Positions 1 through 8,644 of a stretch of DNA of 21,901 bases are shown here, one piece after another. The position numbers and the translations under genes are program-made. Each line of letters opens with the position of its first letter. The stretch's first letter is position 1. Location: contig BFEA01000004.1 of the NCBI GenBank assembly GCA_003427395.1, positions 508,225-530,125 on the forward strand, read 5' to 3'. This DNA comes from Chara braunii (taxonomy: Eukaryota > Streptophyta > Charophyceae > Charales > Characeae). Under the pieces are notes generated by a model. That model was not told the DNA's origin. It saw only the letters and a list, made by a program, of their open reading frames with translations, and did not search any database.

Positions 1-26
1 CACACACACACACGCACGCGCGCGCG

Positions 27-79
<53 letters not shown>
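1..79. repeat. (CA)n microsatellite with (CG)n core
   Basis: Alternating purine-pyrimidine tract: CA repeats, a CG-rich core at about 14-35, then CA repeats to 79. Such a tract is prone to Z-DNA and slippage. It begins at the window edge, so its full length is unknown. Confidence 0.97.
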
Positions 80-319
80 CAGTTGTTCCAAGAAGAAATC
101 AATTGTGAATCGCGCCCCTGCACTCTCTAGTTATGCATACAGTTGAGAATCAGCAATCAACCGAGTCGCTTCAAAGATGATCAATCAGCATAAAGCCAAA
201 CTGATTCTTGTGATATTGAAATGCAAACTTTTCAGGATGGCACTTTACAGAAAACGTTCAAGGAGGATGCATGACTGCTCTACTGACGAACAGTTGACAG
301 CTGTGCTCACTTGAAACGA
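80..319. other. Non-coding stretch, nothing recognised
   Basis: I see no gene, RNA or repeat here. The stretch separates the window-edge microsatellite from the first miniature element. Confidence 0.6.
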
Positions 320-409
320 GGGCATACTCGCACCAGCCCATTTTTTTACTGAATCTGCCTGTGAGTTTTCTCAAGATAGTTTGAGGAAAGTCTCAGTGTG
401 AGTATGCCC
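320..409. mobile_element. MITE-like element, GGGCATACTC ends
   Basis: A 90-bp segment bounded by inverted termini GGGCATACTCGCAC (320-333) and GTGTGAGTATGCCC (396-409), which match at 13 of 14 positions. Flanking triplets are CGA and AGA, so a 3-bp target duplication is at best degenerate. The same termini bound the segment at 7406-7531, but the interiors are unrelated. This suggests a non-autonomous DNA transposon family; GGG-starting ends with a 3-bp duplication would fit a PIF/Harbinger-like source, which is an inference. Confidence 0.6.
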
Positions 410-531
410 AGAGGATCCATCTCAGACTGTCAAGTTCCGATCTTCCCATGACTCGTTGCAAGTTTGACAAAACAGTTCGTGAACTTGTCGACCTCTGCTT
501 GAAGGTGACTGTCCGTGAGCACAAAGAGAGT

Positions 532-848
532 CCATAGAACGTCAACGACACTTTCAGCATTCAATTTCAGAGCAGAAATCATAAGAAAAAAATGCACAAG
601 ACCCACCTCGGTTCCCCTCTCCTCCACGCATCCCAGCCAACAACCGCCCGTAATGCCCCCACTCCCACACGTCCCCCCCCTCGCAACCACCCATAGAACG
701 TCAATTACACTTTCAGCATTCAATTTCAGAGCAGAAATCATAAGAAAAAAATGCACAAGACCCACCTCGGTTCCCATCTCCTCCACGCATCCCAGCCAAC
801 AACCGCCCATAATGCCCCCGCTCCCACACGTCCCCCCCTCGCAACCAC
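532..848. repeat. 159-bp tandem duplication, two copies
   Basis: Copies at 532-690 and 691-848 are nearly identical. They differ by a few substitutions, for example CAACGACAC against CAATTACAC near the start, and by one C in a C-run. Both begin CCATAGAACGTCAA and end in TCGCAACCAC. The second copy runs into a C-rich tract. The open frames crossing the repeat on both strands simply follow its periodicity and low complexity, so I do not call a gene. Confidence 0.93.
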
Positions 849-1141
849 CCCCTCCCCCCACTTCCCACGGCCAACAACAAACCATGATGTGTGGTTTCAA
901 TCACACCCAATCACGCGTATCAAGACATAGATGCGGAGAACGCTAAGAGTGGAACAAGAAAAATGAGTCGATACCACAGGCAGGCTGCTCTAAACAATGG
1001 GTTTCCCTTGAGCAAAAAGGCAAAAAGGCAAAGAGAGAGAGCAAGAGAGAGAGAGAGAGGATACCACAAAGAGTTTCAATGAATTGAACAGGAAACTACC
1101 AAGGATATGGAAAGGAGCAATTTTTGAATTCTGTTTTTTCT
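849..1141. other. 3' flank of helicase gene, AG-rich tract
   Basis: This is downstream of the minus-strand helicase. It contains a short duplication of GGCAAAAA near 1019-1030 and an AGAGAG-rich tract at about 1030-1060. I see no canonical AATAAA on the minus strand close to the stop codon; plant polyadenylation signals are loose, so this says little. Confidence 0.55.
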
Positions 1142-1410
1142 TCAGTCTGAGTCCTCTGAGTCACTGTTCAAATCAATGGACACTTCCGAATCTGATTCTA
1201 TAATGTCATCCTTCTGCTCCGTTTTCCCACGAAGGGAAGCTACTCCTGTCCTCCTACGCGAAGTGGCGGCCTTTTTTCCAAACGCGGCCTCACGACCATC
1301 ACTGCTCTCCTCTTCTTCTAAATCGGTTTCCCCTGCCGTATCCTCCTCACCGCTACTACCTGAATCGTCATCTCTACCGCCACGCTTCTCATGACCACCA
1401 TCACTATCCC

Positions 1411-1448
<38 letters not shown>

Positions 1449-4303
1449 CCATCATCATCATCATCGTCATTACTCTCGTCTCCATCCCTTCCGAGAACCG
1501 CTACACGACCACCATGACTACCCTCTAATTCCTTGAGCTTCTGCTTCAGCTTCCACCTTTTCTCCCTTAGCTTTGCTCTCTCTATGCATCTATCCTCCTT
1601 ATCTCTCTCCCTCATTTCCTCTCGCAAGCGGCTGAACCTTTCCTTGATCAGGTGCGTCGGCGCAGCTGCAGCGGCGGCCGTCCCCGTCGCCTTGCCATGC
1701 CCACCGTCGTCATCGCCATCGCTCCCATCACTCTCTTCGTCGTCTTCGCAGCTGGACTCTCCCCTGCGCACTCCCAGAGCTGCCAATGGCGGGAGCGCAT
1801 TGCCTTTGTCATCAAAGATAAGACGGTTACTACCCCCAGTGTTGCTAGGGTCAATCTTCATTTTCTTCTTCTTCTTCTTCGGCTTCCCAGCTGCAGCGAC
1901 AACAGCTCCATCAGGAACTGTTGTCCTACCCTCCTGTTCCTCGCCGTCCAGCTGATGGTCCTTCCTCTTGACACGTAGCAGTTCATCTCCCTCCTCTTCC
2001 TCCTCTCCCCCTCGTCTGGAATCTGTCTTTCCACCTTCATCGTCGTCGGCATCCTCGTTGCGAGCACGCAATTTGTCATACTTCTCCGACAAGACATTCA
2101 TATTCTTCTTACCGAACAACTTGTCCATCTTCGTCTTCTTCGTCTTCTTCGTTGCGGATGTGGACGTTGCCTTCCCCTCCTCCTCCTCGTTGCTGCTCTC
2201 CTGTAGCCTTCGTCGCCGCTTGGCTGTGGGGCCATCATTCTCCTCTTCACTCTCGATTTCAGAACCAGATTCCGTTATCTTCTTCCCCCCGGAGTCCACC
2301 ATAGCTCCTCCCCTCTCTTCCTCTTCTTCCTCCTCTTCCTCCTCTTCTTCCTCCTCTTCCTCCTCTTCCTCCTCTTCTTCCTCGTCCTCCTCTCCCTCTT
2401 CTTCCTTCTCTTCTTCTTCTTCTTCCTCCTCCTTCGCAACACCGACACCTGCTTTCCGCTCATTCTTCTCTTTCCCGCCATCCGTTGCCGTTTTTCCCGC
2501 GCCTTTTCGCAGGAACCTTATCCTCGGTGGATTAGGCAGCCCGAGCGATGCCGCGAATTCTTCCACCGGCAGTTTGGCAACGTCAAACACTTCCTTGTTG
2601 CCCTGCAAATGAATGGAGCGGAGGTAGGTCACGAAAGCTCTCTGAGCGAGGTACTTGATTTCCTGCTCTTTGGACAGTAGACTGACGAGAGCCGGCGTCA
2701 CAGGCTGGAGCTTCGTCGGGTTCGGCTTGATCACGTTGACCGGGATCTTGGCATCCTTAAGAAGAGGGAGCATGGCCACCTCCGAGGGTTCCAGAAACAT
2801 CAACGCCCGCCCGGTGTTCGTGAAGCGCGCCGTCCTACCGACCCTGTGGATGTACGCCGCCACGTCTTCTGGGCAATCCACCTGGACGACCCAATCCACT
2901 GCAGGAAAGTCGAGACCCCGCGCTGCAATGTCCGTCGCGAACAGCACAGCAGATTTGGACTCGCAGTACTCATAGAACACGATCATCCGCTGCATCTGCT
3001 TCATCTTGCCATGCAGGCACTTCAAAGGCACTCCCGGCTGGAGGCGCCGAAATGCTTCGTAGACAAATTTCACTTGCTTGCAGCTGGTCAAGAAGACGAG
3101 AATTTTGCCTCGCAGGTGAGACTTGATGAAGGACCAGAGGATGTCCAGCTTCTTGTGCAGAGGACAGATGATGGCCGACTGGCGGAGCTTGGACGGCGTG
3201 GCGGCGGAGGACTCCGCATGCACCGACAAGTACTCGGGGTCGCGCAAGCTCAAGCGCGCCAAGTCGCGCACGGATTTCGTCTGCGTTGCCGAGAACAACA
3301 AGGTTTGGCGGGACTTAGGCAGATTCGCGATGATCGCGTTCAGCGTCTTCGCAAACCCTAAATCGAGAATGCGATCGGCTTCGTCCAAGACCAGCATTTG
3401 CAAGTTGGAGCAGTCGAAGTTGGGCGTCTCGTCCATGTGCTGAAGAAGCCTGCCCGGTGTGCAAATTATGATGTTCAATCGATTCACTCTGTCCTTTTCC
3501 GCCTTGACATCTTTGCCGCCAATCAGCAGTCCACCGCTCATCAAGTGATACTTGCCGACGGTCTTGAGAACATCGAAGATCTGGACGGCCAGTTCTCTCG
3601 TCGGGGAAATGACCAAAGCTCCCGCCCCATCCATCGTGCTCCACCTCATCCTGTACAGCTTCTCCAGCAGGGGAATCACGAATGCCAACGTCTTCCCCGA
3701 TCCCGTTTTCGCCGCTCCAAGCACATCTCTGCCGCACAACGCGTGCGGCACTGCCGCCCTTTGAATCGCCGTCATTGCCACCAGTTTCGCCTCTCTCAGC
3801 GCCTTCTTCGTCTTCTCGGAAATCGGCAGATCTTCAAAACGTTTTGCGCCTGCATAAGGCTTACTACAACTACCGCTCCCAACTCCTACCTCCCTTTCTT
3901 CCTTACCTCCCCCCCCTCTTGGACTTACCGCCTTCCTCTTCTGCCCAATCAAGCTTTCCTTTTGTGTCTTATTCGCTTGATCGGCCAGGTCCTTAGCAAC
4001 AGCCACGTCACGGCCGCCATCTCTGTCTGTTGATGGGCCAAGATCGATAGCAAGAGGATTACTGCCCGGCGGAGGGGCACCGGCCTCGATTTTCGTTTCT
4101 AGCTGTCGGATCTCTTCCACTTCTCGTTGGAGTGCTGTCGGCATTCGCCTTCGATGATGTGCTCCTTTTGATCCTTTTCCTCCTCCCTTTCCTCCCTTTC
4201 CTCCTCCTCCTCCTCCTCCTCCTGCTGCTGCTGCTGCTCGTCGGTTGAAAGGCTTAAAACGCGGACGCCGACCACCATTGATCCTTCTCTCACCTACCGC
4301 CAT
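1142..4303 (-). CDS. DEAD-box ATP-dependent RNA helicase, DDX10/Dbp4/RH32-like
   Basis: A 1053-residue protein from ATG at 4303 to TGA at 1142, with no intron visible. The open frame extends 26 codons upstream only to a TTG, then meets a stop near 4400, so the first ATG (G at -3, G at +4) is the likely start. Motifs in order: Q-motif Gln about 181; AAKTGSGKT 197-205; PTRELA 234-239; TPGR 282-285; DEAD 307-310; SAT 338-340; TDIAARGLD 457-465; HRVGRTAR 486-493. A Dbp4-type C-terminal helicase extension follows at about 531-597. The tail is longer than the roughly 740 residues I recall for Arabidopsis RH32: a poly-Glu run about 624-664, an NVLSEKYDKLR block about 730, KPKKKKKKMK about 806, and a poly-Asp run about 948-966. 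By family, it unwinds pre-rRNA/snoRNA duplexes in nucleolar small-subunit assembly. That role is inferred. Confidence 0.93.
1411..1466 (-). repeat. Trinucleotide repeat encoding poly-Asp
   Basis: A (CAT)n tract on the plus strand reads as GAT codons in the helicase frame and makes the C-terminal Asp run. Pure repeats in an acidic tail are a likely site of length variation between alleles. Confidence 0.95.
2308..2432 (-). repeat. Trinucleotide repeat encoding poly-Glu
   Basis: A CTC/CTT-rich tract reads as GAG/GAA codons in the helicase frame, giving an acidic run just after the Dbp4-type C-terminal region. The opposite strand shows a long open frame of Ser codons here, which is only a shadow. 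Confidence 0.95.
4200..4239 (-). repeat. (CTC)n(CTG)n repeat encoding Ala/Gly runs
   Basis: Adjacent CTC and CTG repeats encode the Ala then Gly runs near the helicase N-terminus, within the basic, low-complexity segment that precedes the catalytic core. Confidence 0.9.
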
Positions 4304-4607
4304 CGCAGGTTGTCCTTCCTTCCTTCTTCTCCCTTCTTCTTCCTTCCTTTCGACCCTTTTTCCTTTTACCTCCCGAACCAATGATTGGATAGGAATGAAT
4401 TATCTGACTGTACGGATGTAATTAACGCCCTGCAAGATCACGGTTTGTTCTCCTGTCAGAGCAGGCACGCTGTCAGAGACAGACCCTATCTTCAGCAACA
4501 AAGATAACGAAAAAAAGTATACCCTTTGATCAAGCCCTCTCACATCTTAACACCTACCCCCTCTGTCTCTTCCTCATGCCTCTTCCTCGTCCAAAACACA
4601 CTGATTC

Positions 4608-4610
<3 letters not shown>
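4304..4610 (-). promoter_or_regulatory. Presumed 5' UTR/promoter of the helicase
   Basis: This is the interval between the helicase ATG and the CT/GA microsatellite. An in-frame stop lies near 4400. I see no clean TATA box; on the minus strand there is a GGGTATACTT stretch at about 4516-4525. The role is inferred only from position. Confidence 0.35.

Positions 4611-4664
<54 letters not shown>
4611..4664 (-). repeat. (CT)27/(GA)27 microsatellite upstream of helicase
   Basis: An uninterrupted 54-bp TC repeat, which reads (GA)n on the coding strand about 310 bp upstream of the helicase ATG. In plants, GA repeats near promoters can be bound by BBR/BPC GAGA-type factors, so a regulatory role is possible. 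It could equally be a neutral microsatellite. Confidence 0.95.
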
Positions 4665-4668
<4 letters not shown>

Positions 4669-4857
4669 TATTTTCTTTTCTCCCTGGCTACACCCTTCCT
4701 TAAACCTCCTCAAGAACCTGGACACCTTCCTCTCGTCACTTCCATTTGCCTGATGGCCTCCTTGATAAAACGTCTTAATTACACCTCGTTTGATTTTTAC
4801 GTACATGTATGTAAACTTTCCTACCGCCTGTCAGTTACGTTCGTTCTTATCTCAGGC

Positions 4858-4919
4858 ATTATCATCGTCATCATCATAGTACCGTCATCATTATCATTCC
4901 AATCATCGTCATCATCATG
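4858..4919. repeat. Imperfect (ATC)n repeat
   Basis: ATC/CAT trinucleotides interrupted by CGT and ATT variants. No open frame of interest accompanies it. The preceding 4665-4857 shows nothing recognisable. Confidence 0.9.
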
Positions 4920-4973
4920 TTCTCCCGTCGCCTCACGATCTATATGCCTTTAGATTGACTGACGGATCTCTTG

Positions 4974-5033
4974 ATTAACACTGGATTGACTTAATTAACA
5001 TTGGATTGGCTTAATTAACACTGGATTGGCCCA
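4974..5033. repeat. 20-bp tandem repeat, three copies
   Basis: Three 20-bp units start at 4974, 4994 and 5014, each built on ATTAACAYTGGATTG followed by RCTTA or GCCCA. Units differ at one to four positions. Confidence 0.93.
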
Positions 5034-5180
5034 CAACTATCAATCAATGCCAGACGCTAGCTTGGCTGCGATCGTTTCATACTCACCTCACACGTGCCAA
5101 TCATGTCGTGCGCAAAATAACACCCAAACCAAAACACAATCAAATTCATTAAATTACCATATTTTACGCACTTACACGCT

Positions 5181-5207
5181 GTGCGGGCTAAGGCCCTCCG
5201 GAAGCCC
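5181..5207 (+). repeat. 27-bp motif shared with 7850-7876
   Basis: The stretch starting GTGCGGGCTAAGGCCCTCCG matches the reverse complement of 7850-7876 with a single mismatch (G against C after CTCCG). GGGCT and AGCCC inside it can pair. It may be a remnant of a dispersed repeat otherwise lost here. Confidence 0.8.
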
Positions 5208-5210
5208 AAG

Positions 5211-5269
5211 CAATGTGTCTCGTTAGGATCTGCATTCTTCTTGAACGAGACATCGAACGAGACACATTG
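5211..5269. other. 14-bp perfect inverted repeat with repeated 3' arm
   Basis: CAATGTGTCTCGTT (5211-5224) is perfectly complementary to AACGAGACACATTG (5256-5269). The 31-nt loop carries an extra copy of GAACGAGACA (5243-5252; second copy 5255-5264), so part of the left arm could pair with either copy. No gene lies nearby for which this would be a terminator or leader. Confidence 0.85.
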
Positions 5270-5499
5270 TTCGCTCCCATACTTGTTAAACTCCACCAGT
5301 ACCCGCATCAAACACGCATGTCCCACCAAATCAAGGTGATGCCATCCCGTTGGGTTTGTCGATCTGACGGTCAGGATTCACGCAGAGCCTCGTCAAAACC
5401 AGGAAGAGGCCGACCTGGCCGCCGGCGCCTCGCCGGACACTGGTGATGTTTTTTTGCTCTTTCGAATTGTAGCGCGCATCCATTTACATTCCAGACTTA

Positions 5500-5615
5500 T
5501 CATGATCATCACCACAAGCATCAACATCATTTATCAGCATCAGCATCATCAATCATCATCATCAACCATCATCAATCATCATCAACCATCATCATCATCA
5601 TCATCATCATCATCA
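5500..5615. repeat. CAT-rich tract ending in pure (CAT)n
   Basis: Imperfect CAT/ATC/CAA trinucleotides from about 5500, becoming pure (CAT)n at 5588-5615. It is non-coding as far as I can tell. Confidence 0.9.
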
Positions 5616-6015
5616 CGGGAAACCGCCAAACCTATCAAGATCGTAGTCTGCCAACAAATATGACAATCTCGCAAACGTTTTCCGACTATAATCTCCCTCC
5701 TCTCTCCTCCCTCCTCCCCACCCTTAGCCCCCCCTTTGGCTGCTGCTGTTCCACTCTCTATACCAGTCCTTTGATTTGTATGCACTGTTGTTAGAGACTA
5801 GCATATGTTCTTCCGTATGGTCAAAAGATTTACCGGATATTCCTGCAGATTACGGAGAACCGTATCTCGCTTGAAGAGTTGGAACCTCTTTGGGGGGGAG
5901 GGGCGGTTCCCTGGGACTGATTAGCAGAAATCAAACACTGAAAGGAGGAAACGCTTCTTCCTTTCTTTAAGTTTATATACACAGTACAGAAGTGCACAAC
6001 AAGCCGATCACAGTG
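5616..6015. other. Non-coding stretch, nothing recognised
   Basis: Pyrimidine-rich near 5690-5750 and with a G-run at 5891-5904. I see no gene, RNA or clear repeat. Confidence 0.55.
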
Positions 6016-6118
6016 AGTTTTTTTGTGTTTTTCTGCGTTTTTTCGTGTTTTTTTGTGTTTTTTTGTTTTTTTGTGTTTTTTTTGTGTTTTATGTGTTTTT
6101 TGTGTTTTTTGTGTTTTA
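6016..6118. repeat. T-rich GTGTTTTTT low-complexity repeat
   Basis: Repeated GTG/GTGT followed by five to eight T. The open frames here give only Phe/Cys/Val low-complexity peptide and are not genes. Confidence 0.92.
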
Positions 6119-6746
6119 CTTGTTATTCATGTGATTTTCATCGAGTTAATTGCAGATCTGTCCTATCTAGAGTCTTATCCAGTGCACACTCTGAAACCTT
6201 CGTTTGGGGGCTAAAGTGCACTTTCTGTGGAGGCTCTCTCTCTTTCATAATTACTTAACAATACCTCCTTTCCGATTCTCACCTCTCACCGAACTTCTTT
6301 TCTGATTTCTTTTTTTGTTTGTTCCTATTAAACTTTGCTTTCGTTTGGGGGAAACTGGAAGAAGACTGTAATAACATCTTTCGGGAAAGGAGGAAGAAAA
6401 AAAGAGGTTTGATTGCTCGGAATTTTGACAATTTCAAAAAACAATCTCTTTTTTTTCGCTACATACGCAGCAATTCTCACCGTCAGTAATTACTATTGCT
6501 TTCCTGTTCACACTGTTTTTTAAGTTTACTCGTTAATTCTTTAATTACTGGTTTATTTATTTATTTATTTATTCATGTATTATCAATATCCAACAACAAC
6601 AACAACTCACACCCCGTACATCTAATTACGGCAGAGACAGCTCACATGTCGAAGGCTAGGACTCTTGTTTTCTTAAAACAGTATTCGCGTCGTCGATGAC
6701 TTAGTCATTCCGGTGGCAAGTGAGTGACGTCTCCTTTTTTTTTTTC
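6119..6746. other. Non-coding AT-rich stretch
   Basis: A (TTTA)n run lies at about 6551-6572 and a CAACAACAAC run at about 6592-6604. Nothing else is recognisable. Confidence 0.55.
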
Positions 6747-6828
6747 AATTGCCTAGCCCGCCTCCTTCCGTTGCCTTCTCCAGCGATTTAAATTGCCTGC
6801 CCCGCCTCCGTTAATTGCCTACCCCACC
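6747..6828. repeat. AATTGCCTRSCCCGCC repeat, three copies
   Basis: Copies start at 6747 (AATTGCCTAGCCCGCCTCC), 6791 (AATTGCCTGCCCCGCCTCC) and 6813 (AATTGCCTACCCCACC), so spacings are 44 and 22 bp. This is a short degenerate array. Confidence 0.85.
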
Positions 6829-6910
6829 AATAGAACGAAGTCTCTGTTCAAAGGAACAAAAGAAAAAGAAAAAAAGAAAAAAAAAAACGAACGTCAAATT
6901 CTTTTGAGTG

Positions 6911-6949
6911 CAGGGTGAAGGTGCGCATCGTCTGATGCACCTGCACCCT
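6911..6949. other. Imperfect GC-rich hairpin
   Basis: GGGTG (6913-6917) can pair with CACCC (6944-6948), GGTG with CACC, and CATC with GATG around a short loop. It is isolated, without a T-run or flanking gene, so its function is unknown. Confidence 0.55.
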
Positions 6950-7100
6950 CGACATACGTCCTTGCCGGGCCGGGCTGGGCTACATATGCCTCTCGCAAAC
7001 CTGAGCGGGCTAGGTTTGCCTCCACAGGAAAAAAACATGAGTAGGCAAGGATAGGCAAAGTCAAGGCGGGTAAGGTAAGGAAGGAGAGGGTGATGCATAC

Positions 7101-7213
7101 NGAACNGGNGGAGGATGNGGNNNNGNGGGGGGGGGGGGGGGNGAACGNGGGGTGGCACTCANAGAGTCACCCCATTTCGCCGCGANCTCNATGATGACAC
7201 CATCAGGAGAAAN
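7101..7213. other. Poly-G region with unresolved bases
   Basis: More than ten N symbols are scattered in and after a G-rich run (about 7122-7142), which signals unreliable base calls. G-runs of this kind can form quadruplexes and disturb sequencing. Open frames crossing it, which translate with unknown residues, are not supported. Confidence 0.9.
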
Positions 7214-7405
7214 ACAGGAGGAAGAAGAGAGAGGAGACAGAGAGAGAGAGAGAGGGCGAGCGGAGGAGTACATGGAGAAGAACTGCCGGTAGTAAAAGGG
7301 GATCGAGGAAGGGCTCAATCAAGCAGGCACCCGCCGAAGAGACGGCTATGGAGACGGGAATAAGTTTCAAATCGTAGAATCCCCCCGCGCCACAAAGGCT
7401 AGTGA

Positions 7406-7531
7406 GGGTATACTCACACTTGAGACCTTTTCGATCGACTGCTTTCCGGTCGTAATTGCAGTCAAATGCATCCAGATCGGGCCGTAATTGCGGTCAATCA
7501 CGTGAAGTACAGACTTACTGTGAGTACGCCC
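7406..7531. mobile_element. MITE-like element, GGGTATACTC ends, TGA flanks
   Basis: A 126-bp segment with inverted ends GGGTATACTCACA (7406) and TGTGAGTACGCCC (ending 7531). It is flanked on both sides by TGA (7403-7405 and 7532-7534), consistent with a 3-bp target duplication. The interior holds two copies of GTAATTGCRGTCAA about 31 bp apart. The ends match those at 320-409, while the interior does not. Confidence 0.7.
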
Positions 7532-7534
7532 TGA

Positions 7535-8204
7535 GCTACAATAGAACGTTCCCGCGCAGAGCCGGCTATGGACAGGACGAAGCAGTTCACTAGAACATTC
7601 CCGAGTAAAGACACAGAGGAAACGGTGGCTCGAGCACCCCCGGGGAGCACCAAAAAATATGAAAAAAGGAAGAACGGTCGTTGACGCACCTCGCGGTATT
7701 GCCGAGGAGAGGCTGCTGCTATTGCGCCGTGCAAAGTCGCAAACCCGCGAACCGGCGATGGCGCGGAGACAATGAGAAAAATTTTGATTTCGTCCAGCGG
7801 CCTCCGATCTGAGGGCCGTGCACGCGGAGGGCTCCAGAAGGCCTCGGGAGGGCTTGCGGAGGGCCTTAGCCCGCACATCTCCGAAGGCGCAGCGCGCCAC
7901 CGCCGCGCAAGATCTGCTCACGCTCGGGCGAGCCCTGTGGCCACGCACGTCTGACCTGGCCAGCAGCAGGGCACTCCGAAGCGCGTTTTGCAGGGGCAGG
8001 GGAAACACACCGAGAGTAAGAAGAGGGGTCGCTGATAATGAAATGACCCCAGTGGTGGTTTTGCTATCGGGATAAAATAGCAGGACCAGGCCTGCGGCCC
8101 TACTGCCTTTCCCATATGTTGGCCGCGGGCACTGTGCCGGCCCGAAAATCGATAGAGGCCGCCGATTCGATTTCGGCGGCCACCCTTCCGTTTCAGGCCA
8201 GCGT
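7535..8204. other. GC-rich non-coding stretch outside the left arm
   Basis: Holds the inverted copy (7850-7876) of the motif at 5181-5207, and two AGAAC-RTTC half-palindromes near 7542 and 7591. A 283-codon minus-strand frame (7367-8218) crosses it but also reads through the miniature element and into the inverted repeat, and its translation has no recognisable domain. I do not call it a gene. Confidence 0.55.
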
Positions 8205-8324
8205 GTTGTCGAGCGCATCGGTCTCGCAGGGGGACCCTCCCGCCCACGTCGCGCAGGATCTGGTCTTATGGCGGTACAAATGGAGCTTCAGTAGCCGCCC
8301 CGGCCGAGTGCGCCAGCCATAACA

Positions 8325-8361
8325 CTTGCGAGCCCCTATGACAAGATAGGGCCTATGCAAG
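8325..8361 (-). other. Covarying hairpin, left arm (pairs with 19389-19425)
   Basis: CTTGC (8325-8329) pairs with GCAAG (8357-8361), and CCCTAT (8334-8339) with ATAGGG (8346-8351). The homologous site in the right arm keeps the inner stem, while its outer stem is CTCG/CGAG. One base pair has therefore changed on both sides. Confidence 0.65.
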
Positions 8362-8626
8362 GTATAACTTACCATCGCATAGGTGGATTAGCTGAGGGTG
8401 TTTCTCGTACGCTGTAGCATTGGGGGTACGCGCGGTCCCACGACTCTATCGGACCCGCACACGAATCGACGCACTGGGGGGCTGAAGTCCCAAGCCCGAC
8501 TCGTCGTCGGTCGACTAGGACACATCCCACTCACCACGCGTTACACAACGCTAAAAACATAAAATTAAACACACACACAGAAAACAAAACGCTTCGAGTC
8601 CCTTCAGTATCCAACCTATAACCTTT

Positions 8627-8644
8627 TAACAAGAAAATTTGTTA
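8627..8644 (-). other. Hairpin, left arm (same position as 19001-19026)
   Basis: TAACAA (8627-8632) pairs with TTGTTA (8639-8644). At the homologous place in the right arm, just after GCGACGCCTAA, there is a different hairpin with stem GTCTTGAG/CTCAAGAC. Confidence 0.55.

Noticed and set aside
430-946. Open frames of 156 and 143 codons on both strands
   Set aside because: Both follow the 159-bp tandem duplication and low-complexity C-rich sequence. No motif is recognisable.
1176-3996. Long plus-strand frames opposite the helicase, rich in Ser, Pro and Leu
   Set aside because: They are antisense shadows of the helicase and its Glu/Asp repeats. None has a domain, and the helicase frame explains the openness.
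4858-5615. CAT-rich tracts as possible coding repeats of a second gene
   Set aside because: There is no sustained open frame beyond the repeats and no domain on either strand.
7541-7602. Two AGAAC-RTTC sites resembling heat-shock elements
   Set aside because: Only two units per site and no gene downstream; chance is likely.
7367-8218. 283-codon minus-strand frame
   Set aside because: It runs through the miniature element at 7406-7531 and ends at the inverted-repeat edge in GC-rich sequence. The translation shows no domain, so the openness is probably compositional.
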